A stretch of 64,000 nucleotides of DNA, from positions 10,795,431 to 10,859,430 of the forward strand of contig OX463784.1 in assembly GCA_949825025.1 (NCBI GenBank), given 5' to 3'. This document shows positions 1 through 11,509 of this stretch, piece by piece (position 1 is the stretch's first letter; each line of letters begins with the position of its first letter). Under the pieces are notes generated by a model. It ran no database searches and was not told the origin of the DNA. It worked only from the letters and a program-made list of their open reading frames with translations. The DNA comes from Siphlonurus alternatus (taxonomy: Eukaryota > Arthropoda > Insecta > Ephemeroptera > Siphlonuridae). Position numbers and translations under genes: made by a program.

Positions 1-668
1 GAAAAAAAAAAGGATATCGTAAAGTATTTAATTGCAATATTATACATAAACTACTTCATCGGTGAATATATTTTGTATAGTTCATGCTAACGGAGTTTAT
101 ATTAATTTAATACATTTTTTTTTTTTGCTAAACCCAATAATGTGATAATTTCTAAACATCAACAGCTAAAAAAAAAACGGCTTTATTTCAATGTTGTTGA
201 ACTGGTTTTGGCTAACTCCCTATCACAAATACTACTGCCTTATTTTAGTGTTGTTATATGCACCCTATGAAGGGTCTTATATATAGTGGGGACCATTGTA
301 AGATTTGTGTCCCCCTTCACACGTGCAAAAGAACAGGGGTGAAGATTTAAGGGACTTTGTAACAATGCAATCTTTCCTGAATATATAATACATTTTAATA
401 TCCCACTTCAGCGCAAGAACTTTTACATTTTTTTTTACTACTTTATGGTAAGCAAAGTCTGTGATTTGACTTTACAATTATTCAAGGACCTAACCTATAA
501 TTGTTATAGAATTTGTGGGTTCTGTACACATAACCTTAGGTCAAAGTTTAGCTTATAAGGGGGACTTGGGCAAAATAATATACCCATTGTAGTTTTGGTC
601 AAATCTCCCCCCTTTCAAAGAATAATATATTCAATTTTTCTTCCTACTTTAATTAATTTGTTTTGAAA
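1..668. other. AT-rich intergenic, no gene seen
   Basis: I see no coding exon, RNA gene or clear repeat boundary here. The stretch is A/T-rich with homopolymer runs and short G-runs near 340 and 560. It ends where the poly-T (poly-A of the minus strand) of the 5S-headed SINE begins. Confidence 0.6.
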
Positions 669-1070
669 CTTTTTTTTTTTTTTTTTTTGCAAGGATACAC
701 CCCTAAGAGCTTACAGCTCGCGGAGGGGGTAATGGGCAGGGATAAGGTAGGGAACGGATGGTGGCCACGGCCTGTTACGTGTCCCAGCATTCGCTGAGGT
801 GAGACTGAGGGAACCGTGGAAAACCTCAGTCAGGACGGACACCTCTACTTTTTCTCAATGGACCAAAGCGATGTCCAAAGCCTGGGGAACCACACACAAG
901 TGCATCACTGCACTGGGTGGAAAGCGAGACGAATTTACCCCAGGGAGGGAGCAGCGTAATTTTTACTTGAAACGGTCACCCATCCTAGTACTAACCACGC
1001 TCGACGTAGCCTGACTTCGGTGATCTAACGAGAACCGGTCAAAGTGCACTGCGCCGCGCTTGACCTCAGC
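669..1070 (-). mobile_element. 5S rRNA-headed SINE with poly-A tail
   Basis: Read on the minus strand, 1039-973 matches the middle of eukaryotic 5S rRNA, including ACCGGTTCTCGT, GATCACCGAAGT, a decayed A-box/IE region and GGTTAGTACT followed by GATGGGTGACC (the C-box of the internal promoter). The 5' thirty bases (about 1069-1040) are only loosely 5S-like. After the 5S head comes a body of about 280 bp without 5S similarity, then a run of 19 A (T at 670-688 on +). Head, body and A-tail in this order are the architecture of a SINE3-class retroposon rather than a plain 5S pseudogene. The body at about 800-840 contains a domain also seen in other SINE pieces of this window. I found no convincing target-site duplication. 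Confidence 0.8.
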
Positions 1071-1886
1071 AACTTTGCATTCTTATGTTATGATTAGACT
1101 CAAGGAACTATGGAAACTCAGTTTTATTTTTAGCGAATCATCATCAGCTAATGATTGCAATAATGGCGGACTCAAGCCACAAATATTTTTTTATAAAATT
1201 TGGCAGTGCTTTGGATCGAACTTCCAGTTGTGTATGTGTAGAATCATTATACACAAGCAGTATTTAAAATAAATAAATAAACAAAAATAAATATTAAGGG
1301 CTGGGTTTATTCCATTTTGCCCCCCTCTCTCATCCAACCCAGGGGGAATTAACACGGCTTTTCTGGTGCTGGCGACATATTGGCAACAAAATTACAGCAT
1401 TAACAGATGATTTGATTGATAACCGTAATATTTCACATTCGAAAATGTATACAAAAATCTATTTTAATTCCACCTTAATAAAGCTAAGTCGAAGCCTTGA
1501 AAAATTAAAACGCGTTTCGAAGCATGGCTGCTGTTTTTTTTTTTTTGTTTTTTTTTGCACGCAATGTAATGAAATATTGTTTTATTTTTATTAATATATT
1601 AATTTAGTTTTTACCACTGAACAATGTTACATGATATTTTTATTATACTTTTCAAGGATTTATATTAATAAAACTAGAAAATTCACATCATAAAACTTTT
1701 TATCGTTTTCTGAAATATTGTTTTTTATAATTTTGTAATTTCAAATGCTACTGTTGAGTTTTGAAATAATGAGAGTTTTAAAAAAAAATAATGAAAATAA
1801 AAATAATTCCACGATGAAGTGAACATGTTCACTGAAATTGTGTAACTATGTTGATGCCATGGTGCATATTATGTGTGTATATTAAT
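1071..1886. other. Intergenic with a weak SINE-core relic
   Basis: No gene is seen. About 1091-1125 has a decayed copy of the SINE central domain (GGAACTATGGAAACTCAG). The rest is AT-rich. Confidence 0.45.
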
Positions 1887-2004
1887 GCGCGATTCACGAA
1901 GCAGTTAGCCAGGTGTCTAACGTTTAACTAGGTGTTTAACACGTAAAACAGGCAAAGTTAAACGTGGTTAGTAATCTGGCTAATTGCTTCGTGAATCGCA
2001 CACA
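1887..2004. mobile_element. Foldback MITE, TIR GCGATTCACGAAGC
   Basis: The ends are inverted repeats of about 24 bp: GCGATTCACGAAGCAGTTA-type on the left and its complement ending CTTCGTGAATCGC on the right, with the arms continuing imperfectly inward. The interior has no ORF. It resembles the elements at 8146-8310, 12182-12313, 18082-18222 and 51174-51314, all of which start with a variant of ATTCACAAAGC. Confidence 0.7.
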
Positions 2005-3389
2005 ATATGACTAAATTTCATTTTAATGCAACAATTTTTAGCCTGTGGACTGAAAAATGCTTAAAATATAATAAATTATAAGAAACATTCCTAGCTATAA
2101 ATGGTCCCTTTACTATGGCATGTAGTCATTGCTGAACTAACATTGGCACACTTAATTATTAATTTATTGGTTTATTCTTTTTTATTAAATTGTCAGAAAA
2201 GTGCGTATAAATTAAAATTTCACAAAAAATAATGATAAAAACATTTTTATAGTCGAAACTGCCTACTCTGTATTGCCTAAAGCATTTTATTATAGGAATT
2301 TATAAAGAAAAATTTTTCAGGCCAAAGCTACCGAAGATAATAAACACTTCTCATCATTTCGCAGACTAATTATGTGTTATTAATATTATAACTTCGAACA
2401 CAGAAAAAAATTACCATCCCACTTAAAAAAACAAAACACGCACTTGAAAATTCAAGGTGATGGTTCGAATACACACTTGAACACAAAATACGGAACGTTC
2501 TTTGTATTTCCATTCGTAATTCTTGATTTCAAATATATATTAATTAACGACAATGAAATTCGTTCTATATGCATTGTCATTATAATGAATAGCTGGTAAT
2601 TACAGATATTTAAAATACAAACACCATAATTTACTTACAAAAGGAATTCACATTAAAAGATAACTCCCTTACGTTATTTTAATGTTTGTAGCATAATTAT
2701 GCAAACCCCTTTACTGAACTGAAGCCACAATTGGTGTAATGAATAGATAAATTAAAGTTTTAAAAATTTACATATCAAACTTGTTTCAAGTGTTGTTCGC
2801 AACGGATTAGCAAAAATGTTAATTTGTTACATAATTACGGAATATATTATATATTAATGGCAAATATGCAAATAAAGTTTTTTACTTTATTGGAGAGGTT
2901 TACTATTAATGTTTTTTAAATTCTCTAATTTTTTATCATAAAGCTATTTACTCATGATTCCTTCAGATACTTTTCATTAGTTGTAAGTAAAAACGTACTT
3001 GCAGGAAGAATTTTTGTGAATTATAATCTATAAAAAAAATGAAGCAAATTTTTAGGTAGTTATTGCAATATTACAAATTTGCATTAATATTTTAACGTAA
3101 TGCAGCGCAAATATATTATATTATAACACTAAAATATCGTAACGCAGTAAATGCAATAATTTTTTTAAACTTTTCCACTTTTCTTGGACATAATTCAGTC
3201 TTATTTTTTGTAACATCTTTCAAACTGAGAAACAGCCATGGACTAACAATCTGCTCAATAATTTATTTATAATATATTGTATGACTGAGAAAACCATGGT
3301 AACCTGTATCTAGATGATCGGTGAATTCACTGAATTCATCAATCATCGTCCATGAATTGAATTGGTGTTGTTTTTCTTTTTTACCTTTA
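2005..3389. other. AT-rich intergenic, no gene seen
   Basis: No exon with coding character was found on either strand. Two fragments resembling the SINE central domain lie at about 3223-3245 and 3283-3307 (GAGAAAACCATGGTAACCT). Confidence 0.5.
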
Positions 3390-3685
3390 GCTGGTATTGC
3401 TCGATACAATTTTTTTTTTAATTATTGCATACAATTTATCCTTAAAAGAAAACTTGAGCTCCATTTATTTGTATGAAGATGGAATTTTCTTGTAAAGCCG
3501 GTATTACACGATACAAATTTTCTAGTTATTATATACAATTTCTCCTTACAAGAAAACTTCAACTCCATTTGTTTGTATGGAGATGAAATTTTCTTGCAAG
3601 GAAAAATTGTATGCAAAATTGCATCGTGTAATACCGGCTTAAGGAAGAGTTGTTTGCAAAAATTGTATACCGTGTAATACAGACA
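3390..3685. mobile_element. Nested MITEs of one family, TIR AGCCGGTATTACACGATACA
   Basis: An inner complete foldback element (about 3494-3640) has termini AGCCGGTATTACACGATACA and the inverted complement. It sits inside an outer, more decayed element of the same family: left half 3390-3493, right half 3641-3685, ending at GTATACCGTGTAATAC. The inner copy is flanked by TAA on both sides, which fits a 3-bp target duplication as made by PIF/Harbinger-type transposases. There is no ORF with transposase character. Other copies are at 62092-62886. Confidence 0.75.
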
Positions 3686-3689
3686 AATA

Positions 3690-3800
3690 AATCATAAAAA
3701 AGGTCGTGCCTGGGTTCGAACTCATGGCCATCCGATTACAAATGAAACCACTGCGCCAAGTGTCATAATATTCAGGACATGCACGGCACCGAATAAAAAT
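3690..3800 (-). mobile_element. tRNA-headed SINE fragment
   Basis: On the minus strand a Pol III A-box (TGGCGCAGTGG, 3758-3748) and B-box (GAGTTCGAACCC, 3723-3712) are spaced as in a tRNA. The expected acceptor stem does not pair, so this is a tRNA-derived SINE head or tRNA relic, not a functional tRNA gene. Confidence 0.7.
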
Positions 3801-4305
3801 GTAAGTATGATCATAACGATGAATGTATCGCTACTTATAAAATCCAAGTACACTATTTTTTCTAGTACTTCACAGTCCACTGAGCTGACATTGAAAGCTG
3901 ATCGTGTGTAGTTTTTGTCTAGACTAATTATTTATGTTGCGTAAACTTCTGGTCAGCCTAAGCTACTTTTTTCTGATGTTTTTACATTAAGGAGGTTGAG
4001 TATTATTGATGTGGTGATTATATTTTACATACTTTATTAATGCTCATAAAAAAAAAAGTGAGAGAGATTTTTTTCGTGTTAGCATACTAAACTACGCAAT
4101 TTTTTAATTGTAATACTTGATTGACGATCAATTAAAATTACAATTAAAATTAATTTAAAATAATTAAAATTGTAAAATTACAATTTTTATTAAAAATAAA
4201 TTCAATATTAACATCATGAAAGTGAATAAGAAAAGCGCTTACTTTAAAATTATCATGTTTGCGGTAAATATATTGAGTTAGAAACTAAAAGATATTTTTA
4301 AGTAA

Positions 4306-4492
4306 TATTATTTATTTTATTTATTCATTGTACATTCAGCCTCAAGGGCTGAGGCTATTTAGGGAATTTAATCCCTCTTTAGCCATAGAATTTTACATAG
4401 TTAATGAAAATATTTGTTATTTGAATACATGAATTATAATATTTTTACATGGTAAATTGAAATACATAAATAATTGGATACCTAAGGCTCTG
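4306..4492 (-). mobile_element. LINE 3' end, copy 1
   Basis: About 180 bp, nearly identical to 36929-37103. Read on the minus strand it ends in an AATAAATA-type simple tail, as in 5'-truncated non-LTR retrotransposon insertions. A short palindrome, CCTCAAGGGCTGAGG, lies close to the tail. It is non-coding and its LINE clade cannot be told from this piece. Confidence 0.7.
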
Positions 4493-4794
4493 CAATATAA
4501 TTATAATGGTTGAAGAAGTTAACACTTTGGCACTGGGATGTACGTTATCTGATACAGAGAGACTTGAAGTAATATTAGCAGGGTTGCCATATGGTGTTCA
4601 AAATACGATTATAATTTAACTTTGTTACATAAAAAAGAGCTGCTTCGTTTTTTAAAAAAATATGTACACCTCAGAACATAAAATTCATTATTTTTTTTTT
4701 AATTATAATGTACAGTACATTTGGATAGAAGATCTCTAGTAATATACTGTCACTTTTTTCATATCTTTTAAATTTTCTTACTATGGGGAATTTT

Positions 4795-5110
4795 GCAAAT
4801 TTAACAACGCCAATCGACTCGGGAGGGTCGATTTAGTGCGGAATAATGGTCTCACTTTGCAATTCCGACAATTTTTTAAAAAAAATCCGTTGTTTAAACT
4901 CTTAAAATCGAGAAGACGTTGTGACATCATCGTCACCCAATGTCTTTCCCTTTGCTTACGTGTTAAATATTTGCATGACTATGACGTCACCGTTTTGCAG
5001 AATGAATGTGTTGGTGGTTTGAAAAAAAAAATAGTGAAGTTCAGAACTCGAGGTCCTCTTTCCAAATATGTTAAATTGTCATGCAGGTTGTCCATTTAAG
5101 GAGAAGGCCG
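4795..5110. repeat. Dispersed repeat related to 42787-42922
   Basis: The right half (about 4970-5100) shares GCATGACTATGACGTCAC, a CCAAATATG block and AGGTTGTCCAT in the same order and spacing as 42800-42920 in P450 intron 6. It carries the CRE palindrome TGACGTCA. Ends were not determined and no coding potential is evident. Confidence 0.6.
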
Positions 5111-6067
5111 AGCAGGGGATCAACTCTGAATAGGAGGTATGAGTTCACACACTTTCATGGACTGTTTGACAGATCTGTTCAGCAGCTAGTGGTGGCTTCC
5201 GAGTTATCCCGAGGTGTGTAAATTGTATTTTTGTTTTTAAGCTTCTTTTTTTTTTTTTTTAAATATTTTTGAATTTTTGTATGAAGCTTGTTACTCCATT
5301 GTTTAGTACTTATTTTGTTTTTAAACGGATGCCTTAAAAAGTTTTGCAATTGAATCAAAATAATTTATTATAATTATTTAAAATACGTTTTATATAATAC
5401 TTTTAATCATGCATTATATTAATTAAACATTATGACGTGAAATTTTAGAATATTTAAGATTCTTACTTTTTCATTTTATAAATTATAATTTGTATTTAAA
5501 AATATTATGATTTTTTTAGTAATATAATATGGTACATTAAAATATAAAAAAAAAAAAAAAAAAAATATTAAATAAATTGTATTAATTGTTGACGTTATAT
5601 ATTTGGCGAATATAATTCGAATTATTTACTTTCCCTTCCATGCATTCCCTCCATAATTTGTTAATAATGACAGTGCCGCCGCAACGCACCCGACAAGCGA
5701 ATAATAATAAAATATTTAATTATAACTCGACCCAAAATTTGAGTCTAACACCTAACATCATTTTCTTTATTGCAGAATCGAATAGAGGGTATCAATTTGT
5801 GATAATGCATTTAAAGTCTGGAAACTATCTGATTGTGAGAGTCATTTATGTAGGAGTCATTATTAGATTAATTTTAACATGACAAATTGTTATCCTGCAG
5901 TGTTTTAATATAATTTTCTATGATATTATTTATATTATAACTATATTATATATATAGTTTTTGTATTTAAATGTATGTTACATATAGTATGTACTATGTA
6001 GGGTATTACAACAGTATATTTATGTGTTTTTACTAAAAATAATTAAAAATCTCTTCATTGTATTTTC
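5111..6067. other. AT-rich intergenic, no gene seen
   Basis: Only AT-rich sequence, an A-run near 5550 and short random ORFs were seen; none resembles a known protein. Confidence 0.5.
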
Positions 6068-6153
6068 ATTGGGTTGGATGGAAGAGTGGGCCTAATGGCC
6101 TAAATCCCGCCCTCAATAAAGACGATTTTATTTATTTATTTATTTATTTATTT
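6068..6153 (+). mobile_element. Second LINE-type 3' end with (TTTA)n tail
   Basis: The stretch contains GGGCCTAATGGCCTAAATCC, then CAATAAAGACG and a (TTTA)n tandem tail. A short non-coding tract ending in AATAAAG and a simple repeat is typical of a 5'-truncated non-LTR retrotransposon. It differs from the family at 4306. Confidence 0.55.
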
Positions 6154-7150
6154 GGTATTAGAAGTGCACGCGGCTACTATACTAGTATTTTTATATAAAA
6201 TGTGTGTTTTGTCCTTAATAAAAAGATAGGATCTGCATAATATTATAATCAGCGGTCATTTTCCTTTTAAAAAAATGTAAGCAAACACTACCAAAACAAT
6301 CTTGAACTAGTTTTACAAATTGCTGTGAAATCATTCGATTAAATATACCTTGGTATGTACATAGCCGCAAGCTATAACTATTAGATTTCCATGCACGTTA
6401 ATAGCTGGGGAAATGATTAGAAATTAACATTAATTTAAACAATTTTTTTTATAGACCACTTTATTGATTTATTTTAGTATTTTTATTTATAACTAATAAA
6501 GCTTGTTTGTTTCAGTAATATATTCTTTATTTAAAATTCTCTCCCAACTATTTTTTATTAACGAATGTATTGAGTATAAATTTAGTTATAAATCTTCAAG
6601 ATAATATTCCTAATATAGTTCGATACTCCAATTAACTAATACAAATATATTATGTAAACAGAATCGAGTCATGAAATTGTCTCTCATTACCACTACCATA
6701 TATTACAATATATAAAGTATTTATAATGTCTAACATGCCTCAAAGTAAAACTTTTTGGTAGTTAACAACACTTTTATTGCACTCTATCGAAACATGAATT
6801 TCTTAATTTAACAACTCTATTTAGACCGCCATTCACAAAAGCAGACATTTGAGATTTGCCATAAAACATAAAGGTTATAGTTTAATGGCTATTATAATTA
6901 AGAAAATTGTCTCTTATCGCCTAAATATGATAAATATCGAATTTTGTGTTTGGCGGTTTTATATTTAAATTAATTTAATACAGTCACTATCACTACAGTC
7001 AGTGAGTAAAATACTGCGTATATATTCTACCATAGCTGCTGGTCTTATGCATAAAAAACACATGAATAATATACATTTAACTAAAAGCAATAAAAAAGTA
7101 TACGATGCTACATACATATGAACAATAACAAAGTATATAGATATGATTCT
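6154..7150. other. AT-rich intergenic, no gene seen
   Basis: No supported feature was found. Confidence 0.5.
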
Positions 7151-7270
7151 CACGAGATCCGGGGAGTGGTTTTTTTAACGAAGGGGGGGGGGGGGGATCT
7201 GGTTCACCTCGCAAATTTGGGCGTGCCATTCCTTTTTTGAACGTTGCAAAAAACCAACTTGCCTCGCGTA

Positions 7271-7283
7271 GTTGCTAGGCAAC
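7271..7283. promoter_or_regulatory. Candidate RFX X-box (GTTGCTAGGCAAC)
   Basis: A perfect inverted repeat, GTTGCT-A-GGCAAC, matches the X-box consensus bound by RFX-family factors. A G-run lies upstream (about 7183-7196) and a CRE palindrome TGACGTCA about 45 bp downstream (about 7330). No ciliary or other gene was recognised next to it, so its role is unknown. Confidence 0.4.
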
Positions 7284-8145
7284 GACCCTCCCCCACATAA
7301 CACACCTGTGATCTGCAAACCAAACATAATGACGTCATAACCAGGTATTGTTGTTATGATTAAGCTAGTTTGTTATTAGCCTCTTATAAGGTTAAACGTA
7401 GCAATCTTTTTAGTTATATTTTTTGCCACTGCATTTTTGACTTGATCTAAAAATGATATTATTATAAATATTTTATTTTTACTTCTAAATAAATAAATTA
7501 CATAATAAATAAAAGAATAAATTTTTTGTCATTTGAATCATTGCAAGCATTATTACATTATGAATAATAAATAATTATATAATGAAAATATAATAATTAA
7601 AAATTCTTAGATCTATATACTAACTTGTAAGGGTAAATTTTTCAATGAACAATTTTTAGCATGAATAAATTCGATATAACCTTATCTATAATACATACAA
7701 ATATGAATTGACGTACAATAAGAGAATATTGAAGCGATGTAAAACTAGTCTAAACTTGTTTGACAAGACGACTACATAATCAGACAAGTTACCAATATCT
7801 CAATTTCATCTTCCTTACACCTGGTTGAGGTATAATACAACGTAAACATTGCAACATACTATATAGTAAGTTCACTTTTGTTTCGCTTTCGCACGCAATT
7901 TCATGTGAAATTATATCACTTTAGGATGTTTACTACAAGGAGGGATTACCAATTACCAATAAAGCCATAAAGAAAAATAACATGTAATATTTAGGAAATT
8001 AAAGGAGATTAAAATCATCGATTTAAAAAATAATGGACTAAAGAAAAATAATAATGGAATTGTACAATTAAAAAAAATGTTTTTAAAATTTAGTCTTGTA
8101 CATAATTTCATTCAAATGCTTTGGTTTATATGTATATATTGTATA

Positions 8146-8312
8146 TAGGGGGGTATTCACAAAGCACTTAAGCCTAAATTTTTACCCCGTGTCCTAAACC
8201 AGGGACAAACCTTGTTTAGCCAATGGGTTAGCACCATGTTTAGCACTAGGAATAAAATTTGAGGCTATAATAAAGTGGGGGTTAAGATGCTTTGTGAATG
8301 TCCCCTTATATA
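8146..8312. mobile_element. Foldback MITE, TIR GGGGTATTCACAAAGC
   Basis: The left end GGGGGGTATTCACAAAGCAC and right end GCTTTGTGAATGTCCCC are inverted repeats. The interior is non-coding. It belongs to the ATTCACAAAGC group. Confidence 0.65.
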
Positions 8313-8343
8313 ATGCATATAAATCAAGAAAACTACTGTAAGA

Positions 8344-8658
8344 ATGGAGTATCGACCTCAATTTTTTGTATTGCAGAAATGGATAGAAGGTGCAAAGTTA
8401 TGTTATACCCTTTTTTTTTCAGATTTTTTACAGCCCTGGAAGTATTTTTTAAAAATTATTGGATGTCCTTTCTGTGACGTCACGAGGCAGCAACTCCTAC
8501 CATTTTCTTAAGGCGCCTCGTGACGTCACAAAAAGGACTTTCAATATTTTTTTAAAAATAGTTTGCGGTCTGTAAAAAATCTGAAAAAAATCAGGGTAGC
8601 ACAACTTTGCACCCTCTATGCATTTCTGCTATAAAAAAAATGAAGGTCGATACTCCAT
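8344..8658. mobile_element. Long-TIR foldback MITE (CRE-bearing family), copy 1
   Basis: Arms of about 150 bp are inverted repeats, starting ATGGAGTATCGACCTCAA and ending with its complement. Each arm contains TTATTGCAG-like or TGCTATAA sequence, CTCTATCCATT-like sequence, TCTGAAAAAAATCAGGGTA-type sequence and, nearest the centre, GTGACGTCAC. Relatives are at 19031, 25233, 31001, 53151 and 61506, with a decayed one near 18310. The interior is non-coding. Confidence 0.85.
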
Positions 8659-9805
8659 TGGTCACAAGTTTGAAGTAAGTCCATGATTTTTACTGTATAC
8701 ACACACACACATTAATTGATATTGTTGTTATGTAATTCAGTACACATATTTGTACTTGCTTATCTGCCAGTAATTATTATTGCGTTCATGGCTACTTGGT
8801 TCCAAAGAAATAAGAAATAAGACATATAACAAAACATGTTGAGTGATCAAAAGCCTAATGTGTTAACGATTTTTAATTAATTTAATTATACATTATTTTA
8901 TTCTGTTTTAACTTTCAAGGCTATCATAGTAATATAATAATTATACGTTGTGAACAAAAACGCTTATTTTTTTACACATTAATAATTTTAAGAAAGGAAC
9001 CTGATCTGCTAGACGAGTTAGAAAAATATATAATATATATTAGCTTAAATTGGACTAAAAAACGTTACATACAAAAAAAAATCTCTGTATTCGAATGAGT
9101 TACGCAAGAAATATAATATTTTTTTTAAATAAAACAAAATCTTTACGGGTAACAAAAAAATTAACAAAATTTAAAATTCAATCTATATCTAAAAGTTTAC
9201 GGGGCTGTTAATTAATTAAATCAACAATATGTTTCTATACTTGCTAGTTGCTACTTATTTTAGAATTTCGTATGCAAATTTGAAACTGTTGTATATTGCC
9301 TGCTGATAAAAAATATTTATAAATTAATTAATTTTTAATCAGCTGCTGCAGCTTCAACGGTTATCTTGAATGAATAATTCTTAATATTATTTTTTTTATA
9401 TATATTTTTTGATTTATAAAAATAAAAATACGCTCCTACCTAGGCCGGACAATTAAATTACATCACATTCTAAATGAGCTCAGCAGAAAAATTAAATTAA
9501 AAACAGAAAAAAGTACAATATTCCATGTCCTAAAAATCCCTAAACCTTCATTTTTTTTTTAATTGGAACCTTATATTATTATGCTAGGTAATAATATATT
9601 ATATATTAGTGCATGTAATGTTTTGTCAGGCCAAAATTTATACAGACTAAAGAATGAATAAATCTAATAAAATTACGAAAGACGAAGAGCAAAAAGAAGG
9701 TTTTATAATTGCAGATAAAAATTTTAATGCATAAAAAAGAAGAAAAAATTAAAATATTTTTAAACATGGAAATAAAATAAGAAACAGAAACATTTGCCTT
9801 TTGAC
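8659..9805. other. Intergenic, no gene seen
   Basis: A short CA repeat lies near 8700; the rest is AT-rich with no supported feature. From about 9806 the sequence is homologous to the gene B upstream region at 16641. Confidence 0.5.
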
Positions 9806-10085
9806 TTTTTTACGATTAAGAGGAATCGTGCGTTGCGTTTAACCAAGCTAAATTTAACTCTGACAGCAAATAATTCATTTCTCCCAACTCGATGTATTCT
9901 CCTATCAGAGCCCACAGATAATAACATATACACAGCCCTTCAAGACTCTGAGATAATATAATATATTTATTATAGTCCCAGTCTGAGAGGGAGAAAGGAG
10001 TCTCGACACTGAGCAAGCCACCAAGGCCAAGGATGGGCGTGGTATGGTGGTGGGGTACCCTGACACCAGGTGGGAGAACATCAGG

Positions 10086-10121
10086 TATAAAAGCCAACCC
10101 TGAGTAAGCCAGGGTATCAGT
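10086..10121 (+). promoter_or_regulatory. Core promoter of gene A (TATA + initiator)
   Basis: TATAAAA at 10086-10092 is followed about 30 bases later by TCAGT (10117-10121), the arthropod initiator. The same pair at the same spacing precedes gene B. About 330 bp upstream (from 9806) is also conserved between A and B. Confidence 0.8.
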
Positions 10122-10159
10122 CTTCTACCGTAAGACAGCTCAAATAAACCTCTATCATC

Positions 10160-10763
10160 ATGTACAAGCTCGTAAGTACTTTTTACTTATTTCTTACGTT
10201 AATTTAAAAATGCAATGTTTTATTAATTTTTTAAAATTATTATTTAAATTTTTTAATGTTTGAGTATCTGTTTTGTTTGTAATTTGCAACTTCTTCTAAA
10301 GATGAATTCAAATTTTAAAAACTAATATTACTTTTGAGTAAAAAAAATTTTTTTTTTTTTTTTTTAATGTTGTTATAGTATAAGCAATCAAAAGTAGAAA
10401 AGATAAAGTTTTCAAATACTTAAATCACAATTTATTTATTTAATCATATGGTTTTCACATGCATCAAATTTGCTGGATGAATATAATATATTAATATATT
10501 AAAACAATATAATAAATATAAAAATTGAAAAAATGAAATTTGGAAATAAAAAATAACCATTATTTTCTCTACAGCTCGTTCTCGTGCTCGCCCTCGTGGC
10601 CGTGGCTGCTGCCCAGTACCTGCCCTACGCCTACAACTCCGGCCTGTACCGTAGCGGATACTACGGTGGCGCCTATTCCAGCCCCCTGGCTTACAGCGGC
10701 CTGGGATACCGTGGAGCCTACGCTTATGGTGGTGCCTATGGTGCCTATCCCTACTACGGTTAA
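10160..10763 (+). CDS. Gene A: small secreted Gly/Tyr-rich cuticle-type protein
   Basis: Two coding exons: 10160-10171 (ATG TAC AAG CTC, donor GTAAGT) and 10575-10763 (acceptor CTACAG). They join in phase 0 to a 66-residue protein. Residues 1-17 form a signal peptide rich in Leu/Val/Ala ending AVAAA, with likely cleavage before QYLPYAY. The mature part of about 49 residues is Tyr, Gly and Ala with GAY repeats and ends YPYYG. An intron after four signal-peptide codons is common in insect cuticular protein genes. There is no chitin-binding R&R motif, so assignment to extracellular cuticle is inferred from composition and gene structure. The start is the first ATG, about 40 bases after the initiator. 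Poly(A) signal AATAAA is at 10969-10974. Exon 2 is strikingly GC-rich against its AT-rich surroundings. It could instead be another secreted structural or antimicrobial-type Gly/Tyr-rich peptide. Confidence 0.88.
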
Positions 10764-10783
10764 GCAGCTGACTGATGATGCGG

Positions 10784-10839
10784 GCCCCTCGCGGTAGATT
10801 TTGGGAAACCTTTTGGTGCCTGATTTGACCGCGGGGGGC
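10784..10839 (+). promoter_or_regulatory. 3'UTR stem-loop, gene A
   Basis: GCCCCTCGCGGT (10784-10795) can pair over 12 bp with ACCGCGGGGGGC (10828-10839), with one U-G wobble and a 32-nt loop. It starts 20 bases after the stop codon. The structure recurs in genes B to F. Confidence 0.7.
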
Positions 10840-11154
10840 ATTTGTGCCGTCGTACGTCGACTGATCTGACAACATCGCCTCTCAACGGACCTTCTCCGGA
10901 CATTGTTCAACTTCCCCACTCGGCTACCCTTTGATCCCCTGCAAACTTCAATTTGGACTTTTCAACACAATAAAGGCTATATTTTGTGGTAAAAATTGTT
11001 TATAATTTATCATAGAAATCCTCAAACAATAAATAAGAATTTTTCAAAAAAATTGCGAGCAAGAAAAATAAATATTCTTTAGTGAAAATAGTTTCAGCTT
11101 GGAAAAATAGCGGCAGATGTTATTTGCCAAGTTATTTGTTTAGACAATTTTCTA

Positions 11155-11509
11155 TTAAGGGTAAGGTAACGCCACCAATGTTAAAAAAAATCCCTCTCAC
11201 AAAAATTCTGAAAAAAATTTAAAATGTTCTCCTCTATACCCCCTATCAGTACCTAAAATATCAGGTATACAAATACGATCTAGTTTTTGAGTTATAAATT
11301 TTTAAAGTTGACTACTTTAACATGGAGAAATGAAACTCCCATGTTAAATTGGTCAACTTTAAAAATTCATAACTCAAAAACTAGATCGTATTTGTATACC
11401 TGATATTTTAGCTACTGATAGGGGGTGTAGAGGAGAACATTTTAAATTTTTTTCAGAATTTTTGTGAGAGGGATTTTTTTTAACATTGGTGGCGTTACCT
11501 TACCCTTAA
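11155..11509. mobile_element. 347-bp near-perfect foldback element in a TTAA site
   Basis: TTAA (11155-11158 and 11506-11509) flanks an element beginning GGGTAAGGTAACGCCACC and ending in its complement. The arms of about 160 bp are almost perfectly complementary, around a short central spacer near 11330. TTAA duplication with GGG/CCC termini suggests a piggyBac-type non-autonomous element. There is no ORF. Confidence 0.8.

Noticed and set aside
3712..3768. Functional tRNA gene
   Set aside because: A- and B-boxes are present but the acceptor and anticodon stems do not pair.
4836..5099. 87-codon ORF
   Set aside because: It lies in a dispersed repeat and shows no protein-like pattern.
10770..10870. 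Possible C/D snoRNA or SECIS in the cuticle gene 3'UTR (TGATGATG and CTGA motifs)
   Set aside because: The C-box is imperfect, there is no terminal stem at the right spacing, and the proteins have no in-frame TGA to decode.
10444..10919. Long antisense ORFs (up to 143 codons) over gene A exon 2, with equivalents over B to F
   Set aside because: They are shadows of the GC-rich Gly/Tyr/Ala exon, give Arg-rich low-complexity products, and have no start or splice context of their own.
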